Assembly: GCA_017889635.1 (NCBI GenBank)
Contig: JAGGAC010000004.1
Location: forward strand, 18,090 to 82,089
Length of the DNA stretch: 64,000 nucleotides
Direction of reading: 5' to 3'
Source: Bacillota bacterium
GTDB lineage: Bacteria > Bacillota > Negativicutes > Sporomusales > CTSoil-080
The notes below the pieces were generated by a model. The model was not told the origin of the DNA and searched no databases. It worked only from the letters and a program-made list of their open reading frames with translations. Made by a program: the position numbers and the translations under genes. This document shows, in pieces, positions 56,203 through 64,000 of this stretch (position 1 is the first letter of the stretch; every line of letters begins with the position of its first letter).

Positions 56203-57692
56203 TACCTCATCTCCCCAATAATTTGTCGAGCTATTTCCCGGTCATCAAAATTTATCGTCTTATCACCCAGAATCTGGTAGGTCTCATGACCTTTTCCCGC
56301 AATAATAACAACATCACCTTTATTAGCTATCCCCAGAGCATGAGCAATAGCATCCCGTCGTTCAACAATAATCTTATAGGACTTGTCGTTTGTCATCCCT
56401 TCTTTTAAGCCTGTTTCAATCTCTCTAAGAATACTGACTGGGTCTTCACTACGCGGATTATCTGACGTAGCAATAACCACATCGCCATAATCCATCGCCA
56501 ATTTGCCCATAATTGGCCGCTTAGTACGATCCCTATCACCACCACAGCCAAAAACGACAATAATGCGATTATCTGCTATCTGGCGGGCTGTTTTTAGAAT
56601 ATTTTCCAAGCCGTCAGGTGTATGGGCATAATCAACAATCACCGCAAACGGCTGACCAGCCTCCACTAGTTCAAACCGACCTGGTACGCTTTCAAACTCC
56701 TCCAGTGCCGCTTTAATAACATCAGGAGTAACTCCTTCGGCCAAAGCTATACCAACAGCCGCTAAAACGTTATATACATTAAACACTCCTGTTAATTTCA
56801 AATTCAACGGCATAATCCCAAATGACCCTTTTATTGAAAATGCCGCGCCGTCAGATCGAATATTAATATCTTGAGCCATAAGATCAGCCTGCCGCTCCAC
56901 CCCATAAGAAATAGTCCTACAGTTGCAGCTTTTTAGCATCGTTTCTCCCGCTGGATCATCAACATTTACCACTGCAGTCTTATTGGCTTTAATAGAACCA
57001 TCTGCGCCCAGCGATTGAAAAAGTGCCGCCTTGGCCTTGCAATAATTATCGAAAGTACCATGGAAATCCAAATGATCTCGCGTCAAATTTGTAAAAGCGC
57101 CAACGTCAAACTCACACCCACTTACCCGCCCAAGTGCAAGCGCATGCGAAGAAACTTCCATTATCGCATACTCCACTCCTTCTGCCACCATATCAGCAAA
57201 AAGCGACTGTAAATCAATTACATCAGGAGTAGTATTTTTAACTGGTAAAACCCGTTGATCAATTAAATTATGAATAGTTCCAATAAGGCCGGTTCGAAAA
57301 GAAGCCCGCATTAATATTGCTCGCACTAAGTGGGTAGTCGTTGTCTTGCCGTTAGTTCCAGTAATACCGATTAGCCGTAACTTTCGGCTGGGGTAATCGA
57401 AAAAATAGGGAGCAACTAGTTGCATAGCCGCCCTTGTATCAGTAACTTTTATAACCGTTACGTTTGGTCCTACGGTTACTTCCTTTTCTACCAATACCGC
57501 TATTGCTCCCTGGCGGCAGGCAGCATCAACATAATCGTGTCCGTCAACCTTGCTGCCGCTTAGAGCTACAAACAACGCTCCAGGCCCAACGGAGCGGGAG
57601 TCGGGGGTAATTGTAGTAATCAACTGTTCTATTTCCCCCTTAATTTCAGCCCGGGGCAAATAAGCAGCTATTTCTCGTATACTCTTGGCCAT
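56202..57692 (-). CDS. murE: UDP-MurNAc-L-alanyl-D-glutamate-meso-DAP ligase (MurE)
   Basis: The 496-aa ligase has SRSVGPGALFVAL, the P-loop GTNGKTTTTHL, NLTRDHLDFHGTFDNY and ATSDNPRSEDP. DNPR is the motif of meso-diaminopimelate-adding MurE; lysine-adding enzymes differ there. This indicates DAP-type peptidoglycan, as expected for sporulating Firmicutes. It follows spoVD by 63 bases. Confidence 0.97.
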   Translation of the reverse strand: MAKSIREIAAYLPRAEIKGEIEQLITTITPDSRSVGPGALFVALSGSKVDGHDYVDAACRQGAIAVLVEKEVTVGPNVTVIKVTDTRAAMQLVAPYFFDYPSRKLRLIGITGTNGKTTTTHLVRAILMRASFRTGLIGTIHNLIDQRVLPVKNTTPDVIDLQSLFADMVAEGVEYAIMEVSSHALALGRVSGCEFDVGAFTNLTRDHLDFHGTFDNYCKAKAALFQSLGADGSIKANKTAVVNVDDPAGETMLKSCNCRTISYGVERQADLMAQDINIRSDGAAFSIKGSFGIMPLNLKLTGVFNVYNVLAAVGIALAEGVTPDVIKAALEEFESVPGRFELVEAGQPFAVIVDYAHTPDGLENILKTARQIADNRIIVVFGCGGDRDRTKRPIMGKLAMDYGDVVIATSDNPRSEDPVSILREIETGLKEGMTNDKSYKIIVERRDAIAHALGIANKGDVVIIAGKGHETYQILGDKTINFDDREIARQIIGEMR

Positions 57693-57755
57693 TGCCGTTC
57701 CCTCCTGGATATTATACTAATATTATTACCATAGTTTCCAAAATTAACCGGTCCA

Positions 57756-59858
57756 TCATTCACAGAAAACAACCACCGTCGTTCCAGGCATCACTTTGCT
57801 GCCTGCCAAAGGATGCTGTCTAACAGTGCTACTACCGTTTCCAAATGGTTGAATGAAAAGACCTAGTTCTGCCAAAACATCAGCAGCCTCGCGCTCTGTT
57901 TTCCCTGTTAAATCTGGTACTGTAACCTCGCCGACTGAATAACGCGGCGTAAGAGTATACAGCAAAATAAGTGATCCCGCTGGAACACGACTGCCTGGTT
58001 TAGGGATCTGATCAGCCACCCTGTTGCCAGCTTCTTCGACTCTGGCTTCGAGCTTCATCTTTTTTAATTCTGCAACTGCATCGGGCACCAAACAATTAAT
58101 AACGCCTGGCACGATCACATGTGGTTCGGCTTCACTTGTTGAAGTTTCAGCCGTTGGAACCACTTTCATATATTGAAGAATATCCCGTGCCACCGCGTTA
58201 AAAACTGGAGCCGCAATAACCCCGCCGTAATATGCCCCAACCGGTTCGTCAATAACCACCAGCATAACCATCCGCGGATTGTCAGCAGGCGCAAACCCCA
58301 AAAAAGAAGCTACATACTTTCCTGCAACATAACCACCACTTCCAACCTTTTGAGCCGTTCCCGTTTTTCCAGCAACACGAAAACCTTCCACATATGCATT
58401 TCTCCCTGTTCCTTGTTCTACAACATTTTCTAAAATTCCTTTTACTGCCTGTGCTGTTTTCTCATTAACTACTGTATTAATTATATCAGGGTAAAAACAA
58501 CGAGTAATATTTCCATCCTTATCACGTACTTCCCTGACAAGCTGAGGCCTAAGCAATTTTCCTCCATTAGCAACTGCTGCTGCAGCGCTAATAAGCTGTA
58601 TTGGAGTAACCGCAATACTCTGTCCGATTGCCATCGTAGCAATATTTATTGGTTTAACCTTTGTCTCGTCGATAATAATTCCTTTAGCCTCGCCAGGAAG
58701 GTCAATCCCAGTAACTCGGCCAAAACCAAATGCTTTAATATAACGGTAAAATGATTCAGCCCCTAATTTTAAGCCAACATTGACAAAACCAACATTGCAG
58801 GAGTTCTGCACAACTTCGGCAAAGCTCTGACTACCATGCCCACCAGCTTTCCAGCAATGAATAATTCGACCTTGGACCTCCACTTCTCCCGGGTCAAAGA
58901 AGCGATCACTAGAACTGATAATTCCTTCACCCAATACTGCCGAAGTTGTAATAATTTTAAAAGTTGAACCAGGTTCATAGGTATTTGAAACAGCATTGTT
59001 ACGCCAAAGCTTTGGTGAGTAATCGGCAAATTTATTTGGATTATAATCTGGCTTATTAGCAAGCGCCAAGATTTCCCCAGTATTCGGCTCCATTACGATA
59101 ATCGTCACCGACTTAGCCTGCGTATCTCGGATAACTCTGTCAAGTTCCCGTTCAACAATCTGCTGAATAACGACATCAATCGTTAAATAAACATTCTGCC
59201 CTTCGACTGGTGGCGCGTAACGATGAGTTGCATATGGTATCTCCTGGCCACGAGCGTCATATTCGACAACAATTCCTCCATGACGCCCCTTCAAATAACT
59301 GTCAAAGGTTAGTTCTACACCGTCCAACCCCTGGCTGTCAATTCCGGTAAACCCAAGCACATGAGACGCAAGGTTTTCAAATGGATACTGGCGGCGTCCC
59401 TCCTGGGTCAGACCGATCCCTGGTAAATTTATCGTCTTAATAGCTCGCGCCGTTCTTTCATCAATCTTTCGTTCAATCCAGGTAAATGCTTGTCGCCTTT
59501 TCAACTTACGCGACAGCTTGTCGGCATCCAACGTTAAAATAGCAGCCAATTTGGCTGCTGTTTCATCGGCGTTTTGTATTTCGGCTGGTATGGCGTACAC
59601 CGATTCGGTATTTACGCTTACCGCCATTTCCTTTCCATTACGGTCATAAATAATACCGCGTTTTGCCTCGACAGGTATTTCTCTTACGCGCTGGTCAGTA
59701 GCATTTTCCATCAGCCAATTGCTTTTAACAAACTGGAGATATCCCAGTCGGCCAATAAGCCCCATCATTATTACAATGACAAAAAGAAAAAGAACAGCCG
59801 CCCTTTTTCTGATTGTAACATGTGAAGCTGACGCCACAAGTCTCGCCCCCATCAGCAA
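57756..59858 (-). CDS. spoVD: Class B penicillin-binding protein with PASTA domains (SpoVD/FtsI)
   Basis: A 700-aa transpeptidase: membrane helix (about 20-40), dimerisation domain, then STFK (298-301), SCN (353-355) and KTG (498-500). Two C-terminal PASTA repeats start at VPGVINCL and VPDLTGKT. This is the SpoVD/PbpB architecture, for septal or spore cortex synthesis with the SEDS partner five genes downstream. The start is uncertain: TTG 59858, ATG 59852 or GTG 59837 (after GGGGGCGAG) are possible. It follows ftsL by 10 bases. Confidence 0.95.
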   Translation of the reverse strand: MLMGARLVASASHVTIRKRAAVLFLFVIVIMMGLIGRLGYLQFVKSNWLMENATDQRVREIPVEAKRGIIYDRNGKEMAVSVNTESVYAIPAEIQNADETAAKLAAILTLDADKLSRKLKRRQAFTWIERKIDERTARAIKTINLPGIGLTQEGRRQYPFENLASHVLGFTGIDSQGLDGVELTFDSYLKGRHGGIVVEYDARGQEIPYATHRYAPPVEGQNVYLTIDVVIQQIVERELDRVIRDTQAKSVTIIVMEPNTGEILALANKPDYNPNKFADYSPKLWRNNAVSNTYEPGSTFKIITTSAVLGEGIISSSDRFFDPGEVEVQGRIIHCWKAGGHGSQSFAEVVQNSCNVGFVNVGLKLGAESFYRYIKAFGFGRVTGIDLPGEAKGIIIDETKVKPINIATMAIGQSIAVTPIQLISAAAAVANGGKLLRPQLVREVRDKDGNITRCFYPDIINTVVNEKTAQAVKGILENVVEQGTGRNAYVEGFRVAGKTGTAQKVGSGGYVAGKYVASFLGFAPADNPRMVMLVVIDEPVGAYYGGVIAAPVFNAVARDILQYMKVVPTAETSTSEAEPHVIVPGVINCLVPDAVAELKKMKLEARVEEAGNRVADQIPKPGSRVPAGSLILLYTLTPRYSVGEVTVPDLTGKTEREAADVLAELGLFIQPFGNGSSTVRQHPLAGSKVMPGTTVVVFCE

Positions 59859-59868
59859 TTAAAAATAA

Positions 59869-60315
59869 TTAGTGTTTTCCATTTGCCTGAGCTACACTGT
59901 CCAAAGACCCCTTCGCTGCTGTCCCAGCATTCCCCCCGGTCGAATGAACCTCAGCCGGTTTCGTAACAGCAAAATAAGCTGTCTGCGGTTTAACCATCCC
60001 CAGTTCGCTTGAAGCAATTCGCACAATTCGCTGCGGTGATTTCAATTTAGCTATTTCCAGTCGTAGCGCATCATTTTCTTTCTCCACTTTTGCAGCTTCC
60101 TTCTTCATTTGAACCAAATCATAACCAGCCCGCACCATAGCTTCACTTTGTACCGTAATCATCATCGCTGCAGCAATAGCGACAACTACTAATTTCAGAC
60201 ACTTTTTGCCAAAGCCTTTATCTGGCTTCGATAACCTTCGCCGTTTTGGCGAAGTCGATTTAGGTGACTCTGGCGGAGAATACTGATTCCACTCTTGTTT
60301 GCGATCTACTAACAT
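59869..60315 (-). CDS. ftsL: FtsL-like cell-division protein
   Basis: A 148-aa bitopic protein. A basic Pro/Ser-rich cytosolic part precedes a membrane helix (about 42-62) and a coiled coil (MKKEAAKVEKENDALRLEIAKLKSPQRI). SELGMVKPQTAYFAV completes an FtsL/DUF1625-like pattern. FtsL forms the FtsQLB complex. Identification rests on topology and its place between rsmH and spoVD, since FtsL sequences vary widely. Confidence 0.85.
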   Translation of the reverse strand: MLVDRKQEWNQYSPPESPKSTSPKRRRLSKPDKGFGKKCLKLVVVAIAAAMMITVQSEAMVRAGYDLVQMKKEAAKVEKENDALRLEIAKLKSPQRIVRIASSELGMVKPQTAYFAVTKPAEVHSTGGNAGTAAKGSLDSVAQANGKH

Positions 60316-60357
60316 AGTATTTACCCTCCCTGGATATTAGAACAAAATCATCCTTGA

Positions 60358-61290
60358 TTATCTCTTCTCCGCAACCCTTAACTTAGCACTGCGCGACCGT
60401 GGATTCGCCTCAAGCTCCGCTGGCGTCGGGGATGCCGGTTTGCCAAGAACCTTAACTTTCGGTACATTTTTGCAAACACAAATTGGAAAATCTCGGGGAC
60501 ATATGCAGCCTTTAGCCAACTCTGACAGCGTTTTTTTAGCAATACGGTCCTCAAGCGAATGAAAAGTAATGATACATAGCCTCCCCCCCGGCTTCAACCT
60601 TTCAACCGCAGTGCGAAAAGCATCTCGTAGAATGCCTAATTCATCATTCACTTCAATACGTATAGCCTGGAACGTGCGTTTCGCTGGATGCGGCCCTTCT
60701 CTCCTAGCGGCAGCCGGAATAGCCTTCTTTATCAACTCTGACAGTTCAAGAGTTGTTTTAATTGGGCAAACAACTCTCGCCTGGACAATGCTGTTGGCAA
60801 TTCGCCTAGCCCATCGTTCCTCACCATATTCAAAAATCAATTCAACAAGCTGCTGCTCGCTATAATTATTAACCACTTCATACGCTGTCAGCTTCTGTCC
60901 AGGATTCATCCGCATATCCAGCGGGCCGTCATGCATATAGGAAAAGCCGCGTTCAGCCACATCTAATTGATGAGATGAAACTCCCAGATCAAACATTATA
61001 CCATCAACTGTCGCTATTCCCAGATCATCCAATACCTTACTTAAGTATTGAAAATTGCTATGCACCACATCAATTCGGCAAACAGCCTCTTGGAGACGCT
61101 CCCTTCCCGCCGCTAGTGCAGCCGGATCCTGATCAAGTCCAATAAACCACGCCTTGGAGCTTAACTGCGAAGTCAAAGCTATGGCATGTCCAGCTCCCCC
61201 TAAAGTACAGTCTACATAAACTCCGTCTGTTGTTGTCACTAATGCGGCAATAGTTTCTTTCAATAGAACGCTAACATGTCCAAAATCCAT
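60358..61290 (-). CDS. rsmH: 16S rRNA m4C1402 methyltransferase RsmH (MraW)
   Basis: A 310-aa SAM-dependent enzyme that N4-methylates C1402 of 16S rRNA. Motifs are HVSVLLKETI, DCTLGGAGHA (SAM site), FDLGVSSHQLD, MRMNPGQKLTAYEVVN and ITFHSLEDRIAKK. It follows mraZ by 2 bases, the canonical dcw start. Confidence 0.97.
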   Translation of the reverse strand: MDFGHVSVLLKETIAALVTTTDGVYVDCTLGGAGHAIALTSQLSSKAWFIGLDQDPAALAAGRERLQEAVCRIDVVHSNFQYLSKVLDDLGIATVDGIMFDLGVSSHQLDVAERGFSYMHDGPLDMRMNPGQKLTAYEVVNNYSEQQLVELIFEYGEERWARRIANSIVQARVVCPIKTTLELSELIKKAIPAAARREGPHPAKRTFQAIRIEVNDELGILRDAFRTAVERLKPGGRLCIITFHSLEDRIAKKTLSELAKGCICPRDFPICVCKNVPKVKVLGKPASPTPAELEANPRSRSAKLRVAEKR

Positions 61291-61292
61291 TA

Positions 61293-61724
61293 TTAAATCC
61301 CCAAGTCCACTAAATTCTCGGCTATCTTTGTAACCTCCGGAGCAATTTGGTTGTTATATTCGTCCCAAGCCTCTTTACCCCAAATTTCAATACGGCTAGA
61401 TACTCCGATTACAATAACATCCTTGTCTAAACGAGCATATTCCCGAAGATTAGGCGGCAATAACACCCGCCCCTGTTTATCACATTGAACTTCAGCCGCT
61501 CCAGCGAAAAAAAACCGAACAAAAGCTCTCGCCTCTGGCTTAGCCATTGGCAGCTTTTTAAGTTTCTCCTCTAGAATAGCCCATTCTTCTTGGGTATATA
61601 CAAACAAACAATTGTCTAAACCTTTAGTAGCAATAAAGGTCTCTCCCAATCCTTCACGGAATTTTACCGGAAAAGTAAGACGCCCTTTATTGTCTATGGT
61701 ATGTAAATATTCCCCCATGAACAC
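61293..61724 (-). CDS. mraZ: Transcriptional regulator MraZ
   Basis: The 143-aa protein has two SpoVT/AbrB-like domains ([23 protein letters not shown] and [17 protein letters not shown]). MraZ forms rings and represses its own dcw promoter. I start at GTG 61724 because AAGGGGGTGAG lies 6 bases before it; ATG 61718 is an alternative. MraZ-type repeats sit upstream. Confidence 0.97.
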   Translation of the reverse strand: MFMGEYLHTIDNKGRLTFPVKFREGLGETFIATKGLDNCLFVYTQEEWAILEEKLKKLPMAKPEARAFVRFFFAGAAEVQCDKQGRVLLPPNLREYARLDKDVIVIGVSSRIEIWGKEAWDEYNNQIAPEVTKIAENLVDLGI

Positions 61725-61751
61725 GACGTCTCACCCCCTTAAGACCTTATT

Positions 61752-61780
61752 AACCACTTTTCACCACATTCAACCACTTT
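61752..61780 (-). promoter_or_regulatory. MraZ operator: three GTGGT repeats with 10-base period
   Basis: On the minus strand GTGGT occurs at 61777, 61767 and 61757 (reading down), each 10 bases apart, just before mraZ. MraZ is known to bind short GTGG-type direct repeats of this period. The array lies between the upstream terminator and the mraZ start, so it should cover the dcw promoter. Confidence 0.8.
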
Positions 61781-61802
61781 AAGTACAATTTCTTGGCAAA
61801 AT

Positions 61803-61835
61803 AAAAAAATCCTTCAAAGATTGAAGGATTTTTTT
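61803..61835. terminator. Bidirectional terminator upstream of mraZ
   Basis: Perfect 15-base arms AAAAAAATCCTTCAA and TTGAAGGATTTTTTT surround AGA. It ends the lgt-like/deacetylase unit and separates it from the dcw cluster. Confidence 0.9.
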
Positions 61836-61960
61836 ATTTTTGTGAAGCATTTATCGTCTAGAACTTAAAAATCTAATGCAATCAACAACATATAGTGCAT
61901 ACACTAACGTTGCCCCCAATATATTGGGCATTCTTTCAAAACCGATTGCGCCATTTTAAG

Positions 61961-62773
61961 CTAATTTCTGATTATACCCAGCCTTTCTAATAGCGGAGCA
62001 GCTGTCAACCGATAGTAAAAACTCCGAAAAGTTTTTGAACTCCTGAAAATTGGAATACGCTCAATAGCATAAAGATTACTTTCCGCTCCAGCCCTGCCAT
62101 AACGAATGGTAAAAGCCGCCTCATATCCAGCTTGACGAACTAACTCGGCTGTTTGACGATTGTAGGCCCCAGTAGGATAAGCAAAATATTTGGGTCTAAC
62201 CCCAAGCTCGCGTTCCATTTCCCGACTTGACTCAACCAATTCATTCATCACCTGCTGCGGAGCTAAAGTCGTAATAGCTAAATGGTTTACAGTATGCGAC
62301 CCAAAAACAAAACCATTTTGCTGCATTTCTCGTACCTCATCCCAATTCATAAACCGCGGGTCTTTTCCCACCAAACTAGTTACCAAAAAAATGGTTGCAG
62401 TAAAACCATATTTCTTAAGAATAGGATAAGCGTTAGTATAATTATCCAAATAACCATCATCAAATGTAATCAACACTGGCTTATTGGGCAATTCCTTGCC
62501 ATACTTTAGGTAATCAATCAACTGCTCTGGATTTATAGATTGATAACCATTTTCATATAAGTATCGCATCTGTTCGTCAAATTGCGTAGGCGCAAGCGAT
62601 AAGGAAATGTTAATGTTATCGACCATATGATAGTTAAGCACCGGAATCTCGACTACACGCTCAGAACCGTCCTGACGTCCAGATACCTCCCTGGTTCCGG
62701 CAACCGATGCAGCCATTAAGAATATAACAATTGCAGCGCTAACTCCTTTTACGATCAGGCGTCTTTGGCCCAT
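61961..62773 (-). CDS. Membrane-anchored polysaccharide deacetylase (NodB homology)
   Basis: The 270-aa protein has an N-terminal signal/anchor helix (about residues 7-25) and a NodB domain: VLNYHMVD, TFDDG at 103-107, GSHTVNH with His160 and His164, and YFAYPTGAY. Such enzymes remove N-acetyl groups from peptidoglycan or exopolysaccharide outside the membrane. The lipoprotein-linked neighbour and dcw cluster suggest a wall substrate (inference). It follows the Lgt-like gene by 69 bases, probably one transcript. Confidence 0.9.
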   Translation of the reverse strand: MGQRRLIVKGVSAAIVIFLMAASVAGTREVSGRQDGSERVVEIPVLNYHMVDNINISLSLAPTQFDEQMRYLYENGYQSINPEQLIDYLKYGKELPNKPVLITFDDGYLDNYTNAYPILKKYGFTATIFLVTSLVGKDPRFMNWDEVREMQQNGFVFGSHTVNHLAITTLAPQQVMNELVESSREMERELGVRPKYFAYPTGAYNRQTAELVRQAGYEAAFTIRYGRAGAESNLYAIERIPIFRSSKTFRSFYYRLTAAPLLERLGIIRN

Positions 62774-62842
62774 TTCAGCTTCCTCCCCAAACTTAACCCT
62801 AAGCGAACTTTAACCCTTTCATCATCTTGGCCAACAACGACA

Positions 62843-63637
62843 TCATCGCCTACGGCAACCAAAAGAATATTCCATCACGCGACCAACCCCTAACACCATA
62901 GTAACCGCCATAGTTGCAAGGCTGATCATTTGACTGGAATGCACAAGCCCATTCGCAATACCATCCAGCCTAATAGATTCAAAGTAAAAGTGTCCAGCAG
63001 AATAAAAGAACGCATACAAAAGAAATAAAAAACCATTATACTTCGGCCGGTTATATTTGAGTCGGACATAAGAACAAATTACCAACAATAGAAACAACCC
63101 GGCATTCCACACAGATTCGTACAGGAACACGGGCTGAAAAAAGTCAAATTGCTCATAGCCAGCAGGCCGGTATGCAAAGTCGACATATATTCCCCAAAAT
63201 AGATTTGTGGGAAATCCGAAAGCTTCCTGAGTCATTAGGCTTGCCCACTGGCCTATTGCCTGCCCACAAGCCAGTCCTGGTGCTAATAAATCCGCCCACC
63301 GCCAAAATGCTAACCCGGAAATACGCGCATACAAAAAAACAACTAAGGAAAATCCAATAACAGCACCGCCAAAAAACATTCCGCCATGCCAAATATGAAA
63401 TATTTCGGCTGGAACATTTCTGTATGAATCCCATTCCATTATAACAAAGCTAACTCTAGCAAAAATAACACTAACTGGCACACCATAAATAAAGAGGTCA
63501 ATAACTGGCACTACCGACTCACGGAATAACCTTGCGTGCCAAACGGTTACAGCGGCTGTCACAATAACTGCAAATGCGGTTATTAATCCGTACCAATAAA
63601 AGTCAATCCATCCTATTGTAAAAGCTATCTCACCCAT
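62843..63637 (-). CDS. Lgt-like prolipoprotein diacylglyceryl transferase, divergent
   Basis: The 264-aa protein has seven hydrophobic helices and the Lgt layout: AFTIGWIDFYWYGL, IWHGGMFFGG, FLYESVWNAGLF and a late IRLDG arginine. Lgt moves diacylglycerol onto lipobox cysteines. The catalytic region, normally IGRWGNFxNQE, reads IGQWASLMTQE: Arg to Gln130, Asn to Ser, Asn to Thr. The essential Arg of E. coli Lgt (Arg143) is thus absent. Start ATG 63637 follows GGGTGA; TTG 63649 is possible. It may be an inactive or neofunctional paralogue. Confidence 0.82.
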   Translation of the reverse strand: MGEIAFTIGWIDFYWYGLITAFAVIVTAAVTVWHARLFRESVVPVIDLFIYGVPVSVIFARVSFVIMEWDSYRNVPAEIFHIWHGGMFFGGAVIGFSLVVFLYARISGLAFWRWADLLAPGLACGQAIGQWASLMTQEAFGFPTNLFWGIYVDFAYRPAGYEQFDFFQPVFLYESVWNAGLFLLLVICSYVRLKYNRPKYNGFLFLLYAFFYSAGHFYFESIRLDGIANGLVHSSQMISLATMAVTMVLGVGRVMEYSFGCRRR

Positions 63638-63649
63638 TTTTTCACCCAA

Positions 63650-64000
63650 TGGCCATAATAATTATATAAAACTTCAACAATAAGTATTGTAACTCGTACC
63701 CAAATAATTTTCCAGCAGGATTTCGTATAAATACGAAAAAAAGGATCATACTATGAGCGTAAGGGTTCGTAATGGTCGAGCCAAGATTGGTATCGGATCT
63801 CTTGGGGTTCGGTATCAGTCGGCCAAAGATCGGTATCAGGTCGGTCCGGCTTGGTGCAGGTCGGCGGGCAGATCATTATATGTCTTGTAAGGCTGTACGG
63901 CAGCCCAACTGTTGTCGTGTGGTCAAAAGGGATGTATAATGGTCGAGCTAAGACTGCCAAGGGTTCCGTAGGTCATCCGGGAACCTTCTAGAGGTCTATC
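63650..64000. other. Terminal region with short repeats and no convincing gene
   Basis: From about 63753 the sequence is more GC-rich than its neighbours. GGTATCRG occurs at 63789, 63811 and 63832 (period 21-22), and TAATGGTCGAGC at 63770 and 63937. A 45-codon frame at 63753-63890, with AAAGGA before its ATG, spans the repeats but resembles nothing I know. Confidence 0.5.

Noticed and set aside
63723..63740. TTTCGTAT/ATACGAAA hairpin as a terminator
   Set aside because: Its homopolymer tract is A on the strand where a T-run is needed, and no gene ends into it.
63751..63960. 69-codon minus-strand frame at the window end
   Set aside because: It lies in the repeat patch, with no ribosome site or recognisable features.

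Overview
The window reads as a stretch of chromosome from an endospore-forming anaerobic Firmicute. SpoIIR, SpoIIGA, sigma-E, sigma-G, a SpoVD/SpoVE-type set and YlmC/YmxH mark sporulation. The oxygen-sensitive class III ribonucleotide reductase (NrdD/NrdG) marks anaerobic life. MurE carries the DNPR motif of meso-diaminopimelate-adding enzymes. A Sporomusa/Pelosinus-like Negativicute is my best guess, but that placement is inference from overall protein character and no 16S gene is present. I see no tRNA, rRNA, CRISPR array, insertion sequence or clear prophage.

Layout: 1-3012 holds the 5' part of a zinc alcohol dehydrogenase and two tandem LysR regulators. 3013-7340 is a riboflavin operon (ribD-ribE-ribBA-ribH plus a metallophosphoesterase) behind an FMN riboswitch. 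7337-15431 is an operon fhaA-fhaB-prpC-ftsW/rodA-pbpA-prkC-rsgA-rpe, linking Ser/Thr phosphorylation to wall synthesis. 15822-19124 has isocitrate dehydrogenase-like and homocitrate synthase-like genes and a DedA-type protein on the plus strand. 19116-25872 is ileS with an isoleucine T-box, preceded by the division-linked ylm block (yggS, sepF, proC, ylmH, divIVA, a DUF167 gene). 26171-30246 has a drug-efflux MFS gene, a compact FtsH-like protease with a membrane partner, and a DUF378 protein. 30294-36434 has pgeF, a radical SAM gene, a small membrane protein and nrdR-nrdD-nrdG behind two NrdR boxes. 36636-40773 is sporulation: ylmC, a 58-residue protein, spoIIR, sigG, sigE and spoIIGA.

From 61800 down to 40948 runs a long dcw (division and cell wall) cluster on the minus strand: mraZ, rsmH, ftsL, spoVD/ftsI, murE, murF, mraY, murD, ftsW/spoVE, murG, murC, murA, ddl, ftsQ, DUF881, sbp, two unrecognised genes, ftsA, ftsZ. 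murB is absent. A polysaccharide deacetylase and a divergent Lgt-like gene lie upstream. The last 250 bases hold short repeats and no convincing gene.

Most genes here serve one process: building and dividing the wall in growth and sporulation. Lipid II is made by MurA, C, D, E, F, MraY and MurG. It is polymerised by two SEDS proteins paired with two class B PBPs, placed by FtsZ/FtsA/SepF/DivIVA, and probably tuned by the PASTA kinase and its phosphatase. The most unusual features are the hybrid actinobacterial/firmicute kinase operon, the Lgt-like protein lacking its key arginine, the compact FtsH, and unrecognised genes inside the dcw cluster. I found no wholly new multi-gene system that I could defend.
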